This document shows positions 57,133 through 64,000 of a DNA stretch of 64,000 bases, one piece after another. The translations under genes were made by a program, and so were the position numbers. The stretch is from Nitrosomonas sp. Lineage in GTDB: Bacteria; Pseudomonadota; Gammaproteobacteria; Burkholderiales; Nitrosomonadaceae. The notes beneath the pieces are model-generated. The model was not told the DNA's origin. It searched no databases and was given only the letters and a program-made list of their open reading frames with translations. Where the stretch lies: the NCBI GenBank assembly GCA_021582655.1, contig CP091135.1, forward strand, positions 2,194,642-2,258,641. Reading direction: 5' to 3'. How positions within the stretch are numbered: the first letter of the stretch is position 1; the number at the start of each line of letters is the position of its first letter.

Positions 57133-58159
57133 CGCTCAACCAATCGACCACTCGGGTACCGCCGAAACAAGTCTGCATCTGCACAAAGCCATGTGCATCC
57201 TCGATAACTTCGCCGATGATCGCGGCATCAGCGCCCAACGGATGAGTGCGCATCGCTTGCAACAATGCTTCTGCATCGTCCGGCGCACAAATGGCGACAA
57301 GCTTACCTTCATTGGCAATATACAGCGGATCCAGTCCCAAAAATTCACAGGCGGCCTCAACCGGTTCGCGAATCGGTATTGTATGCTCATACAGCATCAT
57401 GCCGGTCGACGATTGCTGCGCAATCTCGTTCAATACGGCGGCAATGCCGCCGCGCGTAGGATCCCGCAGCACGTGAATACGGGGTACGGCGGCAATCATG
57501 CACGCCACCAGATCGTGCAGCGATGCGGTATCCGATATCACATCAGTATGAAAAGTCAAATTTTCGCGCAATGACAATACAGCGATACCATGATCCCCCA
57601 ACGTACCGGACACCAGGATTTTATCGCCGGGACGTGCCTGATCAGCGGCAATATAAATACCCTCCGGCACGCTGCCGATGCCGGTGGTGGTGATAAACAC
57701 ACCATCGCCACTGCCTTTTTCCACCACCTTGGTATCGCCGGTAATGATCGGGACACCGGCCGTCTGAGCGGCATACGCCATCGAATCGACGATACGTTTC
57801 AAATCCACAAGCGGCAATCCTTCTTCCAAAATAAAACTTGCCGCCAAATAGCAGGGCTTCGCACCGGACATGACAACATCATTGAGGGTGCCGTGCACAG
57901 CCAGACTGCCGATATCGCCACCCGGAAAAAACAGTGGTGTGATCACATGACTATCGGTCGACATCACCATACGCCCGCCGCCAAATGGAAAGCAAGCCTG
58001 GTCGTTCATCGGACGTAAAAATTCATTGTCGAACGCAGCCACGAACAATTGTTGAATCAATTGCGTCATTGTACGTCCGCCGTTGCCGTGCGACATTTCG
58101 ATCACACCATGCTTAATGTCCAAACCACGGGCATAGCCAGGCTTTATTTTTCCGGTCAT
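57107..58159 (-). CDS. hypE: HypE, carbamoyl-dehydrating hydrogenase maturation protein
   Basis: A 350-residue enzyme that dehydrates the carbamoyl group on its C-terminal cysteine to thiocyanate, which provides the cyanide ligands of the [NiFe] site. IEMSHGNGGRTMTQLIQQLF, DSHVITPLFFPGGDIGSLAV, SGTLGDHGIAVLSLREN, DPTRGGIAAVLNEIA and the final PRIC, with the working cysteine as last residue, fit HypE. The ATG at 58159 overlaps the hypD stop (ATGA). HypF, which loads the carbamoyl group, is not in the window. Confidence 0.95.
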   Translation of the reverse strand: MTGKIKPGYARGLDIKHGVIEMSHGNGGRTMTQLIQQLFVAAFDNEFLRPMNDQACFPFGGGRMVMSTDSHVITPLFFPGGDIGSLAVHGTLNDVVMSGAKPCYLAASFILEEGLPLVDLKRIVDSMAYAAQTAGVPIITGDTKVVEKGSGDGVFITTTGIGSVPEGIYIAADQARPGDKILVSGTLGDHGIAVLSLRENLTFHTDVISDTASLHDLVACMIAAVPRIHVLRDPTRGGIAAVLNEIAQQSSTGMMLYEHTIPIREPVEAACEFLGLDPLYIANEGKLVAICAPDDAEALLQAMRTHPLGADAAIIGEVIEDAHGFVQMQTCFGGTRVVDWLSGEQLPRIC

Positions 58160-59304
58160 GCGGATCCCGACGCAGCCGCGTGCCGCGGCCGCAAACGACC
58201 ATACCGGTAATAGGCGGCGCAAGCACCTTCTGAGGACACCATGCAGGACCCGATCGGATTTTCCGGTGTACAAACGGTGCCGAAAATCTTGCAATCCTGA
58301 GGACGCTTCACGCCCCGCAGAATCGCACCACATTCACAAGCCTTATTATCCGCGATCGACGGCGTGAAAATTTCAAAGCGCCGCTCAGCATCGAAATCCG
58401 CATAACACGCTTTAATTTTCAGCGCACTGTACGGCACAGCACCCAGGCCCCGCCATTCAAAGCTGCGCCGTAACTCAAAAACATCAGCCACCAACGATTT
58501 CGCGTTGACATTGCCCGCCGGCATTACCGCACGAGTAAATTCATTTTCGACCACCGCCCGCCCTGCGTTGATTTGACGAACCAGCATTAAGATTGCCTGC
58601 ATCACGTCAAGCGGTTCAAAGCCGGCGATCACTACCGGTTTCTGGAATTCCTCGGCGAAATATTCGTAAGGCTGGCTGCCGATCACCACCGAAACATGCG
58701 CAGGGCCGATGAAACCGTCAATCGACACCAGCCCCAGCTCCCGTACCTCCGGTGACTGCAAAATATGTGAAATGGCGGAAGGTGTCAGCACATGATTACA
58801 AAACACGCTGAAATTCACCAAACCCAACTGCTGCGCTTGCTTGATCACAACGGCGGTAGGCGGAGTAGTCGTTTCAAAACCGATAGCAAAAAAAACCGCC
58901 GTCCGGTGCGGATTTTGCCGCGCGATATTGATCGCATCGGTACTGGAATAAATCAAGCGCACATCGGCACCTTGCGCTTTTGCTTTTAGCAAGCTCATAC
59001 CGGACAATGTCGGTACCCGCAGCACATCGCCATAACAACACAGGATCATACCTGGCATCTTCGCCAGTTGAATGGCATTTTCAATCCGTCCGATAGGCAA
59101 CACACAAACCGGACAACCCGGACCATGAATCATGCGGATGTTGCCGGGTAACAGATCGGGAATTCCAAAACGAGAAATCGCATGGGTATGCCCGCCGCAA
59201 AACTCCATCAAATGATAGCGACGCCGGGAATCGGCCTCGGCCAGGATTTTGCCGGCGATTTTCCGTGCGATATTTCCGGCACGAAATTCATCGATATACT
59301 TCAT
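58156..59304 (-). CDS. hypD: HypD, Fe(CN)2CO scaffold protein
   Basis: A 382-residue iron-sulfur protein that with HypC holds the iron while cyanide and CO are attached. Cysteine motifs are in MEFCGGHTHAISRFG, IHGPGCPVCVLP, and a C-terminal set in NKACECGAILRGVKRPQDC and GTVCTPENPIGSCMVSSEGAC (cited in part). It follows hypC by 6 bases and overlaps hypE by 4 bases. Order and spacing suggest one operon. Confidence 0.96.
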   Translation of the reverse strand: MKYIDEFRAGNIARKIAGKILAEADSRRRYHLMEFCGGHTHAISRFGIPDLLPGNIRMIHGPGCPVCVLPIGRIENAIQLAKMPGMILCCYGDVLRVPTLSGMSLLKAKAQGADVRLIYSSTDAINIARQNPHRTAVFFAIGFETTTPPTAVVIKQAQQLGLVNFSVFCNHVLTPSAISHILQSPEVRELGLVSIDGFIGPAHVSVVIGSQPYEYFAEEFQKPVVIAGFEPLDVMQAILMLVRQINAGRAVVENEFTRAVMPAGNVNAKSLVADVFELRRSFEWRGLGAVPYSALKIKACYADFDAERRFEIFTPSIADNKACECGAILRGVKRPQDCKIFGTVCTPENPIGSCMVSSEGACAAYYRYGRLRPRHAAASGSA

Positions 59305-59310
59305 AACCGC

Positions 59311-59547
59311 TCAATCCATATCGGCGCTGATATCCCCGGCAACCGCCGCGAACATTGCGAGCGTACGCTCCGCTTCCTGTTGATCCAGCTTTTGTAGCGC
59401 AAAACCGACATGCACAATAACATAATCACCGGGCTTCACATCCTCAACCAATACCAAGGAAATTTCTTTACGCACACCGCCTAGATCGACCATGGCACGA
59501 TCCTCAGAAATCAATTGCGCCACGCGAACAGGAATAGCAAGGCACAT
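59311..59547 (-). CDS. hypC: HypC/HupF hydrogenase maturation chaperone
   Basis: A 78-residue OB-fold chaperone that partners with HypD and delivers the iron centre to the hydrogenase large subunit. The N-terminal [11 protein letters not shown] carries the essential Cys2. [29 protein letters not shown] follows in the usual order (given in part: [14 protein letters not shown]). I chose the ATG at 59547 because Cys2 must follow the start; the open frame extends to 59640 but that part is not HypC. It is the first gene of the operon. Confidence 0.95.
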   Translation of the reverse strand: MCLAIPVRVAQLISEDRAMVDLGGVRKEISLVLVEDVKPGDYVIVHVGFALQKLDQQEAERTLAMFAAVAGDISADMD

Positions 59548-59609
59548 AGGCGTTTTAAGCAGGTTTTCAGAAGCGGAAATTATGACATAATTAAGTATTG
59601 TCATTATGA

Positions 59610-60200
59610 ATGAATCGCAAAATGAGCAAGCTTTACTCAATTATTGGTAGCAGCAGTATTACAGCCCTAATTGTTTTTATGGGCTTGCTCATTCCTTCCA
59701 TAACTGCAAATGCGGATAAGGGTATCTGGATCGATGTCGATACGGCAGCACAAATCCTGCGTGTGATGCAAGGCAATACTGTGCAGGAAGTCTATAATAA
59801 TGTAGCCATCGGACGCTATGGCACCACTTGGTCTAAAGTGACACTCGATGATAAAACACCATTAGGCAAATTCAGAATAGGCTGGATCAACGAAAAAAGC
59901 CGCTACCACCGGTTCTTTGGTTTGGATTACCCCAATCGCGACACCGCGGAGCGCGCTTTCAGCGAAAAAAGAATCGATATTGACACGTGGTATTCCATCC
60001 TGGAAGCGGAAAGAATAGGCAGAACGCCACCGCAAAATACCTCTTTAGGGGGTTATATCGGTATCCATGGCATCGGACATGGTGACAAGGAAATTCATCA
60101 TCACTACAACTGGACCAATGGCTGTATCGCGTTAACGAACGAACAAATCGATCAACTCGGCCGTTGGCTAAGACCCGGTGTGGTAGTGAATATTCGCTAA
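59610..60200 (+). CDS. L,D-transpeptidase (YkuD family), exported
   Basis: A 196-residue periplasmic enzyme. An N-terminal signal (about 12-35) precedes a YkuD domain with the pattern [20 protein letters not shown], then [10 protein letters not shown] and the catalytic block [11 protein letters not shown], where Cys is the nucleophile and the His of GIHGIG supports it. Such enzymes cross-link peptidoglycan stems (3-3) or attach proteins to meso-diaminopimelate. The start may be the ATG at 59610 or 59622. It is divergent from hypC and lies 260 bases before a lysine-ending alanine-zipper lipoprotein, its possible substrate. Confidence 0.9.
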   Translation: MNRKMSKLYSIIGSSSITALIVFMGLLIPSITANADKGIWIDVDTAAQILRVMQGNTVQEVYNNVAIGRYGTTWSKVTLDDKTPLGKFRIGWINEKSRYHRFFGLDYPNRDTAERAFSEKRIDIDTWYSILEAERIGRTPPQNTSLGGYIGIHGIGHGDKEIHHHYNWTNGCIALTNEQIDQLGRWLRPGVVVNIR

Positions 60201-60460
60201 CCGCAACCCAGTTCCACTCGGAACGATCCAATTCATGAATTCCTACTTATTTACAAAGATTATTAAAACTCATCACGTTATGTGAGTTTGTTGTTTTTAT
60301 GTTACTGTATTTGGCAAATTTACAACCAAATTCATTTATTTTACAGTAGAAATCAGATAAGATGCCAAAGCGCTGCTGATACTTAATGATCAGCGGCAAC
60401 GTAAGTAGTGGATGTTTGTGCATATATATCAATAGAATAAACAACCAAGGAGATCAGAGT

Positions 60461-60751
60461 ATGAAAGGAAGAATCCAGCATCCCGTTCGTAAATTAACGC
60501 TCGCAGTTATCGCAGCTGCTTTTGTTGGTTTAACAGGCTGTGCATCTACAGGTCAACTGCAAGAATTGGAAGATAGACTGAAAGCCGACATCGCCACCGC
60601 AAAAGCCGATGCTGCCGCAGCAAAATCTGATGCAGCCGCAGCAAATGCCAAGGCAAACGATGCATTGAATATCGCTAACGAAGCAAACAGACGCTCAATG
60701 GACACGGAAGCAAAAATTGATCGTATGTTCAAGAAAGCAATGCATAAATAA
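60461..60751 (+). CDS. Alanine-zipper (Lpp/OprI-like) lipoprotein
   Basis: A 96-residue lipoprotein. A signal peptide with the lipobox LTGC (about residue 27) is followed by a short linker and a long helix with regularly spaced alanines (heptads of IATAKADAAAAKSDAAAANA type), a trimer-forming alanine zipper as in Lpp and OprI. The last residue is lysine, the residue used in E. coli Lpp to bond with peptidoglycan. AAGGAG precedes the ATG. An intrinsic terminator follows at 60772. The nearby L,D-transpeptidase could be its anchoring enzyme, which is inference from position. Confidence 0.9.
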   Translation: MKGRIQHPVRKLTLAVIAAAFVGLTGCASTGQLQELEDRLKADIATAKADAAAAKSDAAAANAKANDALNIANEANRRSMDTEAKIDRMFKKAMHK

Positions 60752-60771
60752 TAGCGTTTCGCTATTGCCTA

Positions 60772-60795
60772 AAACCCCTCTCCCGAGGGGTTTTT
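60772..60795 (+). terminator. Intrinsic terminator of the alanine-zipper lipoprotein
   Basis: Stem AAACCCCTC / GAGGGGTTT with loop TCCC, followed by TTTTT. A compact rho-independent terminator. Confidence 0.9.
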
Positions 60796-60826
60796 AATTT
60801 CAACTCCTCTATTCTCTCTTCCTTAT

Positions 60827-60941
60827 TAAGGAAACGCCGATTAATTCGGTGAACCAGGCCACCAATAAGGCAAGTGAGGAAGAGTATTACCCTCGCAACG
60901 AAATGACTCGTTCGTGCGGTCATTAATCAGCATTTTCTTAA
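60827..60941 (+). repeat. MITE-like repeat, internally deleted copy
   Basis: Left end TTAAGGAAACGCCGATTAATT, shown here as AAGGAAACGCCGATTAATT; right end CATTAATCAGCATTTTCTTA. The central segment found in the other copies (ACACAGCAACCGGAA) is missing, giving about 115 bases. Both ends lie beside TTAA. It sits just upstream of the ydbH gene and may carry part of its 5' region. Confidence 0.8.
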
Positions 60942-60995
60942 CACTACTGCACTCAGTAGCGCTAATATATAGTTCAACCCTTGCGAGGAAGGTCC

Positions 60996-63437
60996 TTGTT
61001 TCGCTACAAAATGGGACGACGATATTTAACAAACCTTATTTTTACCTTGATAACGTTACTTACAGTTATCATGGTAACCACTTACACATTTCGTAACAGT
61101 CTGCTTGAGGCCTTGCTCGGCGCTCAGTTAAGCAAATGGAATCTCCCTTTGCAATCCATCGCAACCTTGGATCTGACACCTAGCGGTTTACTGATTGATA
61201 ATCTGATTGCCGGAAAGCATGAAGAATTCCGTATCAATAAAGCTCGTGTGTCCTGGAATATGCACAACCTCTTTTCCAGATCACCGCTCTCAATTGAAAT
61301 CAATGAGCTAATGGCGAATTTGACCATGAATGACCAGCAAAAGCATTCTGCGCCGGTATCGCCTGAGCCAATATTGTTGCCGACGCCAATCGATCTCGCC
61401 TGGCTACCGGCTTTTTCATTAAAAAATTTCGTACTACAGATACAATCCACAGCCGGCTACATCAATATAGCTCTGTCGGGTGAAATCACACCAAGCCGAG
61501 AAAACACGCATAGAATCGATTTTAAAGCAATGCTATCGGGTCCATTAGCACAAGGTAGCGCCGCATTAGCCGCTACGATCGACTCGCAAGGAAATCTGCA
61601 AGGGAATACTGTTATTGCGGATGGCATGTTAAACATTCCCACACTTAGTATTACCAGTTTATCAGGAAGAACATATTTCAAATCCAATCACTTGAATATT
61701 CAACACATAAGAACCAAGTTTTCGCTTTCGGATATCCGCTTACAGCCAAATATCGACGATCCTTCCATGCGGCTGGCGATCGGACAAATTGATCTGAGCG
61801 GTGATTTTCACGGATTATCCGATTCCGGATCTGGCAAACTGGATCTTACTGCACGTGACGGTCAATTGACTTCAAAAGCTTTCACAATTAAACCATTCTC
61901 GATTTTTCTGCCATTACAATTCAAGCATGACAAAACCGGATCAGTCGCCAGTTTATACAAACCTGCAACAGTGACGATGAAAAAGATCCTCAGAAAGAAT
62001 CATTGGCATATTTCGCGTCCTTTGCAGCTCTCCATTATAAGCGCCAAAATGGAAATGACCCGGGAAATCGAAGACTGGCGCTTACGGCACGAAATTGTGA
62101 TGACAGCCGATCCAATCAATATCCGTTCACTGCATCGAAACCAAGCAGCAAGTGATATGGAAATTTATCCCGGCAGAATCACCGCAAATGGTGCAATAAA
62201 AAACGACAAACACTATGAGGGACAAATTACGTTCTCTGGAACAGCATTACATTTACCACAGTTGCATCTTCAGTCAAAAAACATCATATCTTCTATCAAT
62301 ATGAATGCTCCTGAACGAGGCACCGCAATTAATTTTTTTATCGAGGATATTGAACACCGCTCACAACAACCACTGTTTGCCGCACTAACAATTTCCGGCA
62401 ATCTCAGCAATATTGCAACGAATGCAGCACCACCGATATATGCACTGAAGCTCAACGGCAGCATATCAAATACCCACTTACTATCGATCACCGCACAACA
62501 TCAATCCGACACCGGTAATGGGACATTATTTGCCAAGCTGGAACCACTCGTTTTTTCACCCGGGAACTTACAACCCGGTTCGCTGCTACCCGTTCTGGAT
62601 CAATTGCATGATGTTTACGGTGAAATCCAAGCCAGCGCACAGCTCAAATGGTCCGCCACCGGCCTACAAAACAGCAAAGGCAAGCTGACCTTAAATGCTT
62701 TATCGTTCATCACAGATGCCATTCAGGTAACAAAGCTCAACATGCAATTGGATTCTCACGATTTATTCTCTTTGAACAGCTCTCCACACCAAACCATTAC
62801 AGCGCAGCGAATCGATTTAGGAGGTGTACCGATGGAGAATTTACACATCGATTATCAGATCAAATCCAGTGATTCTTTGCGCGTTGTCCTTGAAAACGCC
62901 CGATTCTCCATGATGGATGGAGTGGTCTCACTTAACCGTACCGATATCATCCCGACAGCAAGCTCCGATCTCACAATTCATGTCAACAATTTTGATTTGG
63001 AAACCTTCTTTAAATTGATTCAAGTTGACGGCCTTTCTGGAAGCGGGCATCTTGACGGTAAAATTCCCATAACGTTTTTAAGTAATCAAATCGTCATCAC
63101 TGAAGGCTATTTGATTGCAAGCTCATCTGGTGTATTGCGACTTAAGTCCTCTAAAGCCTCACAATTGTTGTCAACCAGTGGCCAGGAAGTGGCGATGGTT
63201 TTACAAATCCTGCAAGATTTTCATTATTCCGAACTTAAATTGCATCTTGATAAATCAGCCGAGCATGATTTGATACTAAAGCTTGCAATACTGGGTAGAA
63301 ATCCGGAGGTCAACGATGGACAGGAATTCCACCTAAACATTAAATTTGAAACCGTTTTAGATAAAATCCTGCAAGCCATCAATCAAGGCTATCATTTATC
63401 CGATATGATTTTAGACGGATCATTCAGATTTCATTAA
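60996..63437 (+). CDS. ydbH: YdbH-family envelope lipid-transport protein
   Basis: About 813 residues. An N-terminal helix (about 11-30, LTNLIFTLITLLTVIMVTTY in part) anchors it in the inner membrane; the rest is a long beta-rich periplasmic domain that resembles AsmA-like lipid bridges. The C-terminal third carries the YdbH pattern: SGSGHLDGKIPITF, EGYLIASSSGVLRLK and YSELKLHLDKS. In E. coli, YdbH, TamB and YhdP share phospholipid transport to the outer membrane. The start is uncertain: a TTG at 60996 has GAGG 7 bases upstream, an ATG at 61011 lacks one. ynbE and ydbL follow in the usual order. Confidence 0.85.
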   Translation: MFRYKMGRRYLTNLIFTLITLLTVIMVTTYTFRNSLLEALLGAQLSKWNLPLQSIATLDLTPSGLLIDNLIAGKHEEFRINKARVSWNMHNLFSRSPLSIEINELMANLTMNDQQKHSAPVSPEPILLPTPIDLAWLPAFSLKNFVLQIQSTAGYINIALSGEITPSRENTHRIDFKAMLSGPLAQGSAALAATIDSQGNLQGNTVIADGMLNIPTLSITSLSGRTYFKSNHLNIQHIRTKFSLSDIRLQPNIDDPSMRLAIGQIDLSGDFHGLSDSGSGKLDLTARDGQLTSKAFTIKPFSIFLPLQFKHDKTGSVASLYKPATVTMKKILRKNHWHISRPLQLSIISAKMEMTREIEDWRLRHEIVMTADPINIRSLHRNQAASDMEIYPGRITANGAIKNDKHYEGQITFSGTALHLPQLHLQSKNIISSINMNAPERGTAINFFIEDIEHRSQQPLFAALTISGNLSNIATNAAPPIYALKLNGSISNTHLLSITAQHQSDTGNGTLFAKLEPLVFSPGNLQPGSLLPVLDQLHDVYGEIQASAQLKWSATGLQNSKGKLTLNALSFITDAIQVTKLNMQLDSHDLFSLNSSPHQTITAQRIDLGGVPMENLHIDYQIKSSDSLRVVLENARFSMMDGVVSLNRTDIIPTASSDLTIHVNNFDLETFFKLIQVDGLSGSGHLDGKIPITFLSNQIVITEGYLIASSSGVLRLKSSKASQLLSTSGQEVAMVLQILQDFHYSELKLHLDKSAEHDLILKLAILGRNPEVNDGQEFHLNIKFETVLDKILQAINQGYHLSDMILDGSFRFH

Positions 63438-63521
63438 GTAAGATTGCGCTAAATTAACCTCACCAAGCGATATTCTCAAAGAGTGGGTCTCGGTTGTTTG
63501 CCAGATAAATAAGGTGCCATC

Positions 63522-63737
63522 ATGAAAAGAATTAATTTAATGATAAATAAAGCGATCATCAAAGCATTGTTACTGCTTGTATGTGTTGCAGTCACATCAT
63601 GCGCCCCTACCGTCAAAGTAGAAACCCCATCGGAACCCATTACGATCAATCTTAATATCAAGCTGGATGCCGATATCCGGGTCAAACTGGAAGACGAAGC
63701 AAAAAAAGACATTGCAGCCAATCCAGGCATTTTCTAG
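63522..63737 (+). CDS. ynbE: YnbE-family lipoprotein
   Basis: A 71-residue outer-membrane lipoprotein. The signal (core IKALLLLVCVAVTSC) ends in the lipobox VTSC. The short mature part has TVKVETPSEPITINLNIKLDADIRV, cited as EPITINLNIKLDADIRV, a beta strand typical of YnbE. YnbE partners with YdbH, capping its periplasmic bridge at the outer membrane. AAGGTG precedes the ATG. The TAG stop at 63735 is also the first bases of a MITE-like repeat that separates ynbE from ydbL. Confidence 0.9.
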   Translation: MKRINLMINKAIIKALLLLVCVAVTSCAPTVKVETPSEPITINLNIKLDADIRVKLEDEAKKDIAANPGIF

Positions 63738-63874
63738 GAAATGCTGGTTAATTATGAAGTGCGAGGCACGCGGGACACAGAGCATCCGGAACATATCAAT
63801 AAGATAAATAGGAAGCCCATCACCTTTGCGACGAAGCGATTCACTCATACAGCCAATTAATCAGCGTCTTCCTA
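63735..63874 (+). repeat. MITE-like repeat between ynbE and ydbL, both ends intact
   Basis: The left end is TAGGAAATGCTGGTTAATT and the right end AATTAATCAGCGTCTTCCTA, an imperfect inverted repeat beside CTAG on both sides. The middle includes GGGACACAGAGCATCCGGAA and CAATAAGATAAATAGGAAG. Length 140 bases. It is inserted inside an otherwise conserved three-gene operon and provides the ynbE stop codon. Confidence 0.85.
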
Positions 63875-63908
63875 GCATCAGTTATCAATTTATTGAGGAG
63901 AATATTAT

Positions 63909-64000
63909 ATGCAGCACTTCCTAAGTCTGAAAATTCGCAAATCGATATCGAATCTCACAAAGATTATTTTCTTAGCTTTAGTGTTGAGCACCACACAGGC
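63909..64000 (+). CDS. ydbL: YdbL-family protein, start only (cut by window end)
   Basis: Only the first 30 codons are present. They encode a basic start and a hydrophobic signal (IIFLALVLSTTQA). GAGGAG precedes the ATG. Position after ydbH-ynbE identifies it as ydbL (DUF1318), a periplasmic partner of that system. The identification rests on gene order. Confidence 0.65.
   Translation, partial: MQHFLSLKIRKSISNLTKIIFLALVLSTTQ

Noticed and set aside
1-64000. tRNA genes, rRNA genes and CRISPR arrays
   Set aside because: No cloverleaf-like T-arm sequence outside coding regions and no regularly spaced direct repeats were seen by eye.

Overview
The window looks like a chromosomal segment of a beta-proteobacterium, most likely an ammonia oxidiser of the Nitrosomonas type. 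The evidence is moderate GC, beta-proteobacterial gene orders (rpe-gph-trpE, purE-purK-purC, hisG-hisD), a formate/nitrite-family channel, a PEP-CTERM protein and aerobic [NiFe]-hydrogenase maturation genes. The genus is an inference. No rRNA, tRNA, CRISPR array or transposase gene was seen.

Layout. Positions 1-6200 are accessory: a small membrane protein, a cysteine-rich secreted protein, a membrane-anchored alpha/beta hydrolase, a trypsin-like protease fused to an EndoG-type nuclease, and a PhoD-like phosphatase without an export signal. Positions 6366-6534 hold a repeat fragment and a possible small RNA. A tandem glycine riboswitch (6673-6866) then leads the glycine-cleavage operon gcvT-gcvH-gcvPA-tpx-gcvPB, which has a thiol peroxidase inserted between the two halves of glycine decarboxylase.

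Positions 11.9-40 kb are mostly housekeeping: a PfkB kinase, a nitrite/formate channel, hemW, a YbbA/YbbP-type ABC system divergent from a GDSL esterase, rluC/rne, ygfX/ygfZ, hemJ, a membrane-embedded MutS-like ATPase, rpe-gph-trpE, phoR, hisG-hisD-trmH, sodB, a lone exbD and purEKC. The purC product carries about 195 extra C-terminal residues of low-GC origin, followed by a hicB gene and a hicA-like gene that lacks the catalytic histidine region.

Positions 40.3-50.1 kb hold a tightly coupled minus-strand signalling operon: TonB-dependent receptor, YfiR-like protein, hybrid histidine kinase (HK-REC-REC-Hpt), REC-GGDEF-EAL protein, HDOD-REC-GGDEF protein. It could pass an outer-membrane or periplasmic signal to cyclic-di-GMP. 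Positions 50.3-53.5 kb hold an ABC exporter and a TraB-family membrane protein, followed by a PEP-CTERM protein and a lipoprotein.

Positions 55.4-59.5 kb hold hypC-hypD-hypE-hypX (minus strand), which build the Fe(CN)2CO group of [NiFe]-hydrogenase and include HypX for CO supply in air. No hydrogenase structural gene is in the window. Next come an L,D-transpeptidase and an alanine-zipper lipoprotein ending in lysine, a plausible enzyme/substrate pair for anchoring the outer membrane to peptidoglycan. The window ends in a ydbH-ynbE-ydbL lipid-transport operon, cut off in ydbL.

A small repeat family of about 115-150 bp, with ends like GGAAACGCTGATTAATT, occurs at least six times, whole or partial (6366, 12855, 27011, 54544, 60827, 63735). 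In three cases its left end supplies the stop codon of the preceding gene. It behaves like a MITE and is one of the more interesting structural signals here.
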